5,838 nucleotides of DNA from Reyranella sp. (GCA_021732965.1 JAKFVZ010000271.1:1-5838), one strand, 5' to 3'. Counted from the stretch's first letter, positions 1 to 5,538 are shown. Numbers and translations: made by a program. The notes: generated by a model from the sequence alone, not told the origin.

Positions 1-636
1 GCGCTGCAGGGCGTTGACGCTCGCGCCGAAAGCCAGTCCGGCAGCCATCAGCCAGGGACCCCGCACCCACTTCAGCGCGAGGGCGCCGTCGTAGGTCTGT
101 CCGGTGCTCGACACGTAGCTGGCGCCGGCCTGGGCGGACGCGAATCCTGCCCCCAGGAATCCGCCCAGGAACCAGTCCTCGGCCACCTGCTTCTGGCCGC
201 CCGCGCGGAAGGTGGCGGCCTGCGACGTGCCGGCGGCGTCGCCGGCTCCCTGGCTCGTCCACTGGCCGGAAAGCGTGCTCCACAGGCAGCCATCCTCGGT
301 GAGCAGAAGCGTCCCGCCCGCGAACACCGGGCAGCTGAAGGCCGGCGTCGGCGAGACCGACGCGCCGGCGGCCGCACCCGCCGCCGCACCGGCCGCTGCA
401 CCGGCCGCGGCCATGGTTGCGCCCGAGCCCATGCCGCCCAGGATCATCGTGCCTGCGATGACGATGTCGGTGACGATCGCCGCATCCTGCGGCGGCAGGC
501 CGAGCGAACCGAGCGCGTTCTGCAATGTCGAATCGATCCGCGACAGGGTCCCCGGCCGCCGGATGTCGTCGGCGCTGGCGGAGTTCATGCCAACCACGAA
601 TGCGCCGGCCAATGCCAGCAGGCCGATGCTTCGCAT
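1..636 (-). CDS. Autotransporter-like outer-membrane beta-barrel protein, N-terminal part (runs off left edge)
   Basis: The reading frame is open from an ATG at 636 to the window edge: 212 codons, no stop. An upstream GAGAGG (about 9 bases before the ATG) supports the start. Residues 1-22 form a signal peptide (basic MR, hydrophobic core, cleavage after ASA). Residues 55-92 are Gly/Ala-rich and include four AAAG tetrapeptides in tandem, like a glycine zipper or flexible linker. Two cysteines (C102, C117) flank a short stretch and could form a periplasmic disulfide. From about residue 113 the pattern changes to alternating aromatic/small residues (CLWSTLSGQWTSQ, then GGQKQVAEDWFLGGFLGAGF and ALKWVRGPWLMAAGLAFG). 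This resembles the first strands of autotransporter-type barrels found in Bradyrhizobium and relatives; that resemblance is from memory. The C-terminal barrel strands are outside the window. It is divergent from the channel gene at 828. Export is well supported; the barrel assignment is moderately so. Confidence 0.65.
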   Translation of the reverse strand, partial: MRSIGLLALAGAFVVGMNSASADDIRRPGTLSRIDSTLQNALGSLGLPPQDAAIVTDIVIAGTMILGGMGSGATMAAAGAAAGAAAGAAAGASVSPTPAFSCPVFAGGTLLLTEDGCLWSTLSGQWTSQGAGDAAGTSQAATFRAGGQKQVAEDWFLGGFLGAGFASAQAGASYVSSTGQTYDGALALKWVRGPWLMAAGLAFGASVNALQR

Positions 637-827
637 GGTCCACGCCCTCTCGAACACCGGAACGCTCTTCGATGCAAACTATCGGCATCGACGTTTCCGC
701 GTGCGTCCTCTCGCACGGGCCGGGACGGACGCCAAGCGAATACGCTCCGCCTCTGGCCGGATCGGAACCGAACGTCCGTTCATCGCTGTCTCGGTGCTGG
801 GAAGCCGGGGCCGTGGTATCTGGAGGC

Positions 828-1601
828 ATGGCAACGACGGCACTGCGCGAAAAGTTCCAGGCGCTCTACTTAGGCGACGATCCGCAGGCCCGGCGGTTCC
901 GCTACGGTCTCGTCGGCTTCGACCTCGCCACCATCGCGGTGTTCCTGCTGGCACCGTTCGGCGGGCAGCAGCCCTGGATGATCGCGCTCGATCTCGCCCT
1001 GGGCGTCGTGCTGTCGGTCGAGTACGCCGCCCGCCTGTGGGTGCAGCGCCGGCCGACGCGCCACCTGTTCAGCCTCACCTCGGCGGCCGACCTGATCGTG
1101 ATCCTGTCGCTGCTGCTGCCGGTCTTCATCGACAATCTCGGCTTCCTGCGCATCGCCCGCGCGCTGCGGCTGCTGCGCTCCTACCACTTGCTGCGCGACC
1201 TGCGGCAGGATTCGCCGTGGTTCCGGCGCAACGAGGACATCATCCAGCGCACGGTCAATCTCGGCGTCTTCATCTTCATCGTGACGTCGGTGGTCTACGT
1301 CACCCAGCACAGCATCAACCCGCAGATCGCGAACTATGTGGACGCGCTCTATTTCACCATCACGACGCTGACGACGACCGGCTTCGGCGACATCACCCTG
1401 AAGACCCCAGGTGGCCGCCTGCTCGCCGTGATCATCATGGTGGTGGGCGTGGGCCTCTTCCTGCGTCTGCTGCAGGCCATCTTCCGGCCCAACAAGGTCC
1501 GCTTCGAATGCCCCTCCTGCGCGCTGCTGGTGCACGACATCGACGCGGTCCACTGCAAGCACTGCGGCATCGTCCTGCAGATCCCGAACGAGGGGATTTA
1601 G
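828..1601 (+). CDS. Voltage-sensor-type potassium channel with C-terminal zinc ribbon
   Basis: Inner-membrane cation channel of the six-helix Kv-like type, 257 residues. Segments: S1 about 27-44, S2 49-72 (acidic E65), S3 84-101 (D88), S4 105-123 with arginines every third residue (R108, R111, R114, R117) as in a voltage sensor, S5 143-160, pore helix 171-183, selectivity filter TTTGFGD (182-188), S6 197-219. The filter has Phe where many K+ channels have Tyr (GYGD); GFGD is still compatible with K+ selectivity. After S6 there is no cyclic-nucleotide domain but a short cytoplasmic tail with C228-x2-C231 and C243-x2-C246, a zinc ribbon or rubredoxin-like knuckle. The frame is open upstream to 525, but that part reads as non-coding and crosses the intergenic region. 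I chose the ATG at 828, although its GGAGG (822-826) is only one base away; an in-frame GTG at 813 is an alternative. The gene is convergent with the regulator at 1763. Gating signal and physiological role are unknown. Confidence 0.88.
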   Translation: MATTALREKFQALYLGDDPQARRFRYGLVGFDLATIAVFLLAPFGGQQPWMIALDLALGVVLSVEYAARLWVQRRPTRHLFSLTSAADLIVILSLLLPVFIDNLGFLRIARALRLLRSYHLLRDLRQDSPWFRRNEDIIQRTVNLGVFIFIVTSVVYVTQHSINPQIANYVDALYFTITTLTTTGFGDITLKTPGGRLLAVIIMVVGVGLFLRLLQAIFRPNKVRFECPSCALLVHDIDAVHCKHCGIVLQIPNEGI

Positions 1602-1608
1602 AGTCTTT

Positions 1609-1727
1609 CCTCCCCATTCAAATGGGGAGGTGGCGGCGTCTTACGCCGTCGGAGGGGTCATGGCTTTGCTCGGCCCATGACCCCATCGCCCCGTATGACG
1701 GGGCACTTCCCCATCTGAATGGGGAAG
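1609..1727. repeat. Compound palindromic repeat: two REP-like half-units in inverted orientation
   Basis: The spacer between two convergent genes consists almost entirely of hairpins: 1609-1630 (10-bp arms CCTCCCCATT/AATGGGGAGG), 1632-1650 (8-bp arms with one G-T pair, loop of 3), 1654-1684 (10-bp arms GGGGTCATGG/CCATGACCCC, loop of 11), 1688-1704 (7-bp arms GCCCCGT/ACGGGGC) and 1706-1727 (9-bp arms CTTCCCCAT/ATGGGGAAG). The block 1609-1663 and the reverse complement of 1675-1727 are two copies of one unit: palindrome, TG, small stem-loop, then G-rich GGGGTCATGG. Differences between copies keep base pairing, so structure seems to be selected. This matches the organisation of REP/BIME elements, and similar palindromes are scattered in alphaproteobacterial genomes (from memory). 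It may also act as a bidirectional transcription end for the flanking genes. No clear target duplication is seen. Confidence 0.85.
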
Positions 1728-1762
1728 CAATTGATCCCTGATAGCCAAGTCGAAGCGGCTTG

Positions 1763-2677
1763 TTAAAGCGCCGGTCCCGCGAGGATGGTCCTCGCCTCGG
1801 TGGCGATCGTCTCGGCGATGGTGGCGTAGCTGTCGGCGTAGGCCGAGCCGTGGCGCCACACCGCGGCGAGGGAACGGCTGGCGCTCCAGCCGGCCATCGC
1901 GAGGCGGGTGACCATGTCGGTGCCGCCGACCTCGGAGCGCAGGTAGAGCTCCGGCAGGATCGCGAAACCCAGGCCCGAGCCGCACATCTGGCGCAGGCTG
2001 TCGAGGCTGGTGCCCTCGTAATCCTCCAGCAGCGTGGCCTTGAGGTCGTCGCAAATCTCGCGCGCCTGGCGATGGGCATGGTGGCGGCGGTCGAGGCTCA
2101 GGAAGCCGATGCCCGCGAGATCGGCGCGGCGCACCTTGGCGGCCCGGCCCAGCGGATGCTCGGGCGGGCAGACGATGTGCAGCGGCTCGCGGAACAGCGG
2201 CTCGATGTGCAGGTCGCTGCCGGAGACGGGGAGCGGCGACAGCACCATGTCGAGCTCGCCGCGCGACAGCTCGCGCGCCTGCTCGTCGGGAATACCCTCG
2301 CGGATGTAGAGGCGCAGGTCGGGAAACCGCCGGTGCAGCGAGGCCACGATGCGCGGCATCAGGTAGGGGCCGAGCGTCGGCGTGACGCCGAAGCGGATCG
2401 TGCCGGCGATGCCGGCCCGCGAGCGCCGCACCATCTCCTCGGCATCCTTGACGTCGAGCAGGATGCGCCGCGCGCGCGTCACCAGGTCCCGCCCGATCGG
2501 CGTGAGCTGGACCGGGCTCTCGTTGCGCTCGACCAGGGTGACGCCGAGGCGCGCTTCGAGCGCCCGCAGTTGCTGGCTGAGGGTCGGCTGGGCGATGTGC
2601 ACGGCGTCCGCCGCTCGCCGGAAGCTGCGGCTGTCGGCCAGGGCCACCAGATAGGAGAGTTGGCGCAGCGTGGTCAT
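1763..2677 (-). CDS. OxyR-like LysR-family transcriptional regulator lacking the peroxidatic cysteine
   Basis: 304 residues, full length for LysR regulators. The N-terminal winged helix-turn-helix (about 1-60) closely follows E. coli OxyR: QLSYLVALADSRSFRRAADAV followed by AQPTLSQQLRALE. The effector domain (about 92-300) keeps OxyR landmarks: GPYLMPRI (103-110), DLAG (186-189), TSLDSLRQM (223-231), ILPELY (240-245). The region around the OxyR sensor aligns to E. coli without gaps. There the peroxidatic C199 is replaced by H200, whereas the resolving C208 is kept as C209; C170 and C232 are further cysteines. So it is of the OxyR subfamily but may not sense H2O2 by the classical disulfide. The ATG at 2677 aligns with the OxyR start, but no good ribosome binding site is visible, so the mRNA may be leaderless or weakly translated. 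It is divergent from the TerC/Alx gene, with an OxyR-type box just upstream; autoregulation and control of the exporter are likely but inferred. Confidence 0.9.
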   Translation of the reverse strand: MTTLRQLSYLVALADSRSFRRAADAVHIAQPTLSQQLRALEARLGVTLVERNESPVQLTPIGRDLVTRARRILLDVKDAEEMVRRSRAGIAGTIRFGVTPTLGPYLMPRIVASLHRRFPDLRLYIREGIPDEQARELSRGELDMVLSPLPVSGSDLHIEPLFREPLHIVCPPEHPLGRAAKVRRADLAGIGFLSLDRRHHAHRQAREICDDLKATLLEDYEGTSLDSLRQMCGSGLGFAILPELYLRSEVGGTDMVTRLAMAGWSASRSLAAVWRHGSAYADSYATIAETIATEARTILAGPAL

Positions 2678-2685
2678 GCGGGGCG

Positions 2686-2723
2686 ATAGTCTGAAGCTAT
2701 TGAAAGAGGCCCGTCAAATCTAT
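2686..2723. promoter_or_regulatory. Probable OxyR-type operator in the regulator/exporter divergent promoter
   Basis: ATAGTCTGAAGCTAT at 2686-2700 carries both outer tetranucleotides of the OxyR half-site (ATAG-N7-CTAT, with A at position 10), which is also a LysR T-N11-A motif. After 8 bases, GCCCGTCAAATCTAT at 2709-2723 keeps the right half (T at 6, A at 10, CTAT) but not the left ATAG, so three of four tetramer contacts are present; the usual spacing is 7. The site begins 9 bases upstream of the regulator's start codon. It overlaps a TTGACG -35-like hexamer on the minus strand (2712-2717) and a weak plus-strand pair, TTGAAA (2700-2705) and TATTTC (2721-2726, spacer only 15). The box match is direct; binding is inferred. 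Confidence 0.6.
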
Positions 2724-2781
2724 TTCTGCAATCGCCCGCCGCCGCCCATGTCGGACGTCTCATCGCAGAGGACGACGCACC

Positions 2782-2814
2782 ATGAGCCGCCGCATTCACC
2801 GGGCCCCCGCATGA
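2782..2814 (+). CDS. 10-codon leader ORF overlapping the TerC/Alx start (ATGA)
   Basis: ATG at 2782 opens a short frame encoding MSRRIHRAPA and ending in TGA at 2812-2814, so its stop overlaps the exporter's ATG (ATGA, 2811-2814). It has a good Shine-Dalgarno sequence (AGAGGA, 2767-2772, 9 bases upstream), whereas the exporter's own start has none that is convincing. This layout suggests translational coupling, with ribosomes that finish the leader restarting on the exporter. The peptide is rich in Arg (three of ten), with a Pro near the end, which could affect elongation. Whether it is regulatory or only a loading site cannot be told from one sequence. Confidence 0.45.
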   Translation: MSRRIHRAPA

Positions 2815-3794
2815 CCGAGTTTCTGGTCCAGCCCTTCCTCGGCACGCCAGTCTGGTTCTGGCTGGCCTTCGTGAGCCTGGTGGCACTGCTCACCGCCTTC
2901 GACCTCGGCCTCCTAAACAAGGAGGACCGGGTGATGGGCATCGCCGAATCGCTGAAGCTCTCGGCCTTCTACATCTCGATCGCTCTGGCCTTCGGCGCCT
3001 GGGTCTGGGTCGAGAAGGGCGCCGACCTCGGCATGCAGTACTTCACCGGGTTCTTCATCGAGAAAGCGCTGTCGATCGACAACATCTTCGTCATCAGCCT
3101 GATCTTCACCTTCTTCGCCATCCCGGCGAAGTACCAGTACCGCGCGCTGCTCTGGGGCATCATCGGCGTGATCGTGCTGCGCGGCCTGATGATCGCGGCG
3201 GGCGCGGCGCTGGTGAGCGAAGCGTACTGGGTGCTCTACCTCTTCGCCGCCTTCCTGATCGTGACCGGCATCAAGATGTTCTTCACGACCGACCAGGAGC
3301 CCGACCTCGCCAACAATGCCGCCATCCGCTGGATCTCCAGGCGCATGCGGGTGACGAAAGAGCTGCACGGCGACAAGTTCTTCGTCTTCCGGGCCGACGA
3401 GCGCACCGGCCGGATGGCGCTGGCCGCGACGCCGCTGTTCCTCGCGCTGGTGGTGATCAACCTCGCCGACCTGGTGTTCGCGGTCGACTCGGTGCCGGCG
3501 ATCTTCGCCATCACCACCGACACGTTCGTGGTCTACACCTCGAACATCATGGCGGTGCTGGGCCTGCGCGCGCTCTACTTCGCACTGTCGGCCATGATCG
3601 ACCGCTTCCACTACCTGAAGCATGCGCTTGCGGCGGTGCTGGTCTTCATCGGCTCCAAGATCTTCGTCTCGGACTTCCTCCTGGGCGACGCCAAGTTCCC
3701 GCCGGTCGCCAGCCTCGCCGTCACCTTCGGCCTGATTGCCACCGGCATCGCCTGGTCCCTGTGGAAGACGCGGGAGGGGGCGGTGCAGCGGTAA
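2811..3794 (+). CDS. TerC family integral membrane protein, Alx type (probable Mn2+ exporter)
   Basis: 327 residues, close to E. coli Alx (about 321). A polytopic inner-membrane protein with about nine hydrophobic segments (15-32, 50-68, 88-104, 112-134, 138-157, 205-222, 240-262, 270-286, 298-317). The two family signatures are present: FIEKALSIDNIFV (82-94; acidic/polar E84, D90, N91) and DLVFAVDSVPAIFA (220-233; D220, D226, S227), whose acidic residues are thought to bind the metal. The loop between them (158-200) has the Alx-type RWISRRMRVTKE and DKFFVF segments. Alx and related TerC proteins export Mn2+ and limit manganese toxicity; some members are tied to tellurite or alkaline-pH responses. 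I chose the ATG at 2811 from alignment to Alx and the leader overlap; an in-frame ATG at 2748 would add 21 unlike residues and lacks a ribosome binding site. It is divergent from the OxyR-like regulator, suggesting control linked to oxidative stress or metal. Confidence 0.92.
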   Translation: MTEFLVQPFLGTPVWFWLAFVSLVALLTAFDLGLLNKEDRVMGIAESLKLSAFYISIALAFGAWVWVEKGADLGMQYFTGFFIEKALSIDNIFVISLIFTFFAIPAKYQYRALLWGIIGVIVLRGLMIAAGAALVSEAYWVLYLFAAFLIVTGIKMFFTTDQEPDLANNAAIRWISRRMRVTKELHGDKFFVFRADERTGRMALAATPLFLALVVINLADLVFAVDSVPAIFAITTDTFVVYTSNIMAVLGLRALYFALSAMIDRFHYLKHALAAVLVFIGSKIFVSDFLLGDAKFPPVASLAVTFGLIATGIAWSLWKTREGAVQR

Positions 3795-3803
3795 CGGCGG
3801 TCG

Positions 3804-4160
3804 CTACTGCCGCGTCCGACTCTGACGCGGCGAGACGGCGAGGCCGAGAAACACCATTGCCGCCTGGTTGAGGCGGACCATGTCCTCGTCGTCGAGCCGC
3901 CCGATCTTCTCGCCGACCTTCGACCTCGGAACCGTCGTGATCTTGTCCACCATCAGCCGCGACGGCGAGCGCAGCCCGTTGCGCTCGTTCGGCTCGACGG
4001 CCAGCCGGAACAAGGGTGCCTCGGTGGGATCGGTCGTGAACGTGCAGATCGTAATGGAGTCAGTCGCGTCGAAGGTGTCGTCCTGCAGGATCACCACCGG
4101 CCGCGGCTTCCCCGCATAGTCCTTGCCGCCCGAGACGGTCCAGACCTCGCCGCGCTTCAC
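3804..4160 (-). CDS. mazF: MazF/PemK family toxin (endoribonuclease)
   Basis: 118 residues, typical MazF/PemK length, with a GTG start that overlaps the antitoxin stop as GTGA (4157-4160) and AGGA just upstream. The SH3-like barrel signatures are visible: MKRGEVWTV at the N-terminus, GKPRPVVILQ (17-26) with the conserved R20, FTTDPTE (41-47) with the conserved Thr pair, and SRLMVDKITTVPRSKVGEKIGRLD (67-90). MazF toxins cleave single-stranded mRNA at short sequences and are neutralised by the cotranscribed antitoxin; the cleavage sequence cannot be read here. It is second in its operon and ends 9 bases from the convergent TerC gene. The last six residues (QSRTRQ) and the region behind them carry a perfect hairpin (3810-3830). 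Confidence 0.92.
   Translation of the reverse strand: MKRGEVWTVSGGKDYAGKPRPVVILQDDTFDATDSITICTFTTDPTEAPLFRLAVEPNERNGLRSPSRLMVDKITTVPRSKVGEKIGRLDDEDMVRLNQAAMVFLGLAVSPRQSRTRQ
3810..3830. terminator. Hairpin just after the TerC stop, inside the toxin's 3' end
   Basis: CCGCGTC (3810-3816) and GACGCGG (3824-3830) form a perfect 7-bp GC-rich stem with a 7-base loop, 16 bases after the TerC stop. There is no T-run, so it is not a classical intrinsic terminator. It lies within the toxin coding sequence and could simply reflect codon content. Confidence 0.25.
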
Positions 4161-4381
4161 TCGTCCTGCCAGTCCGATACCGCGTCGATGAACGCCTGAT
4201 CCTCACGCGCCTGCGCGCTCCGCGAGACCGCCAGGGACTGACGATGCGCTTCCTTTCGGAACGACGCCGCCCGCACGTCCGGCACCCAAATCTGGATCGG
4301 CCGAAGTCCCTGCGCGCGCAGTCGGTCGCGGTGCTCCTGGACCTTCACCCGAGTGGGCTTGGGCTTCCTTGCTGTCGGCAT
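4157..4381 (-). CDS. MazE-like antitoxin (DUF3018 family)
   Basis: 74 residues, first gene of the toxin-antitoxin operon. The sequence has the DUF3018 (antitoxin MazE family) hallmark: RVKVQEHRDRLRAQGLRPIQIWVPDVR (11-37), then AHRQSLAVS (45-53) and a C-terminal acidic tail DQAFIDAVSDWQDE. In this family the basic N-terminal half probably binds DNA, while the acidic C-terminus wraps the toxin; this is family knowledge plus inference. The ATG at 4381 is preceded by GGGAAG at a good distance. The stop overlaps the toxin's GTG by four bases, giving translational coupling. A perfect palindrome sits 19-32 bases upstream and is the likely autoregulatory operator. Confidence 0.9.
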   Translation of the reverse strand: MPTARKPKPTRVKVQEHRDRLRAQGLRPIQIWVPDVRAASFRKEAHRQSLAVSRSAQAREDQAFIDAVSDWQDE

Positions 4382-4399
4382 CTATTGCTTCCCATTGGT

Positions 4400-4413
4400 A
4401 GTTACATGTAACT
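4400..4413. promoter_or_regulatory. Perfect 14-base palindrome: likely operator of the mazEF-type operon
   Basis: AGTTACATGTAACT at 4400-4413 is fully self-complementary and begins 19 bases before the antitoxin ATG. Minus-strand TTGACT (4423-4428) lies just upstream and could serve as a -35, which would put the palindrome over the spacer and -10. Toxin-antitoxin operons are commonly repressed by their own complex at such a site. Binding is inferred; the -10 is not clear. Confidence 0.6.
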
Positions 4414-4460
4414 CACAACATCAGTCAATGCAAGCCTAGGTCGCCTTCTCGATCTTCCGG

Positions 4461-4488
4461 TTGAGCGCGCAGCTTCAACAACTATGTC
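4461..4488 (+). promoter_or_regulatory. Weak candidate promoter for the HEPN gene
   Basis: TTGAGC (4461-4466) and TATGTC (4483-4488) are separated by 16 bases, about 35 bases before the start codon of the plus-strand gene. A 5-bp inverted repeat (GTTCA 4495-4499, TGAAC 4512-4516) follows and could be an operator or hairpin. Both matches are poor enough to arise by chance. Confidence 0.25.
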
Positions 4489-4523
4489 GTGACAGTTCAT
4501 TCTGACGGTTTTGAACGTTACGC

Positions 4524-5471
4524 ATGGGATTGTTGGATCGTAGAAGTGGCATCACCGAGATTGAAGAAGCGTGGTACGAAGCTTGTCGAACCAATAGTCC
4601 AGCAAGGTCCATGATGCCGCGTTACCAGGTAGAGGCCGAGTTTGATTGCCCCGAGTGCTCAAGCGAAGTGGCCACTACTGTGCCCGTGCCCGAACCGAAT
4701 TACGCCGCCGAAGACGGTTCAGATATGACCGTGTTTGGCGACACTTACGCGAGTTGCCCGGGGTGTGGGACTGAGTTTCATTTTTCCGCGTGGTCGGGTC
4801 CTCACAGTTGCTCTTTGGAGTTTCCGGACTACCCAGACCGGAAAGTTCGCGTGGGCACGCCATCATACTCGTCAGACGAATGGGAGAATTATGCCACTCC
4901 CGAAAGTCCTTACGAGATATTCGTGCAATCTGACGCGCAGCTCACTGAGGTTCTTGAGGAACAAGGATCTCCATTCGATGGAGCGGACCTAATAAATCGT
5001 ATGGTCTTTGCTCATTACATCGGAGCACTGGAAGCCTACTTGGCGGACACGTTGTTGAATGCAGTCGAAACCAACGAACGCGTCTTCACCAAGTTGCTCA
5101 CTTCGGATGACGAGTTAAGGCGAGAGAAGGTAGGATTAGTGGAGGTTGCGAAGAATCCTGACTGGATCAAAAATCGCATCCGGACATACTTACGGGATGT
5201 GCGTTGGCATAATCTCGCGAAGGCCGATGCGCTATACAAAGTCGCGCTCGATATCGATTTGTTTAAAATTCTTGGAACAGGGAAGGAACGATTGTTCGTG
5301 GCGGTCCAGCGACGGCACGATTGTGTACATAGAAACGGCTTCGATGTTTCTGGTAATCGACTTACCGTGTTCACTGCTGGTTACGTTAGGGACTTGGCAA
5401 AACTTGTACGCCGCCTAGTCGAGGGAATCCATGAACGGATGGAGCTGGCGAAGGTCGAGTTGCCATTCTAG
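4524..5471 (+). CDS. Zinc ribbon-HEPN domain protein, putative RNase (accessory, low G+C)
   Basis: 315 residues; no gene name recognised. Residues 38-90 hold two CxxC pairs (C42/C45 and C78/C81) about 32 residues apart, a zinc ribbon. A variable, acidic, Pro-rich linker (about 91-150) follows. From about 155 the protein is helical: RMVFAHYIGALEAYLADTLLNAV looks like the first helix of RiboL-PSP-type HEPN domains. RRHDCVHRNG (263-272) is a good HEPN active-site motif: R264-x4-H269 with the Asn-Gly turn after it. HEPN proteins with this motif are often metal-independent RNases in toxin, abortive-infection or RNA-processing systems; the activity here is inferred. G+C is about 43-52% in sampled lines against 65-70% nearby, suggesting transfer. 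The ATG at 4524 has no clear ribosome binding site. In-frame ATGs at 4611/4614 follow an AAGG and are alternatives that keep the zinc ribbon. It is divergent from the toxin-antitoxin operon and convergent with the PLP enzyme gene. Confidence 0.75.
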   Translation: MGLLDRRSGITEIEEAWYEACRTNSPARSMMPRYQVEAEFDCPECSSEVATTVPVPEPNYAAEDGSDMTVFGDTYASCPGCGTEFHFSAWSGPHSCSLEFPDYPDRKVRVGTPSYSSDEWENYATPESPYEIFVQSDAQLTEVLEEQGSPFDGADLINRMVFAHYIGALEAYLADTLLNAVETNERVFTKLLTSDDELRREKVGLVEVAKNPDWIKNRIRTYLRDVRWHNLAKADALYKVALDIDLFKILGTGKERLFVAVQRRHDCVHRNGFDVSGNRLTVFTAGYVRDLAKLVRRLVEGIHERMELAKVELPF

Positions 5472-5538
5472 CTCAACCAAAAGATGCGCCTGCTTTGAAG
5501 TCCTGAGAAAGCTCTTAAGTGTGATCAAGCGGCATTCT

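Noticed and set aside
770..781. GAACG-tc-CGTTC inverted repeat between the first two genes
   Set aside because: Arms of only five bases and no clear promoter hexamers around it; could be an operator but is not better than chance.
870..1562. 230-codon minus-strand frame opposite the channel
   Set aside because: Rich in Asp, His, Gln and Arg as expected from the complement of hydrophobic membrane codons; the same applies to 2913-3623 opposite TerC.
212..1741. Long plus-strand open frame of 509 codons
   Set aside because: It runs antisense to the exported protein, through the divergent intergenic region, out of frame over the channel gene and into the hairpin repeat. The protein is low-complexity Ala/Arg/Pro with no domain; typical shadow frame of GC-rich DNA.
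1760..2689. 309-codon plus-strand frame opposite the LysR regulator
   Set aside because: It is an antisense shadow of a clear LysR gene, with repetitive Arg/Ala/Gly/Asp composition and no recognisable fold.
2701..2810. yybP-ykoY manganese riboswitch ahead of the TerC/Alx gene
   Set aside because: Expected from E. coli alx, but the leader is short and I see no GGGGAGTA-type conserved core or the paired helices.
4436..4477. Possible C-terminal remnant of a minus-strand gene (reading ALNRKIEKAT then stop)
   Set aside because: Only 12 codons from an in-frame stop, too short to separate from chance; the GC-richer stretch could be ordinary intergenic DNA.
5472..5538. Terminator between the HEPN gene and the PLP enzyme gene
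   Set aside because: I looked for a stem with a T-run on either strand and found only weak four-base pairings.
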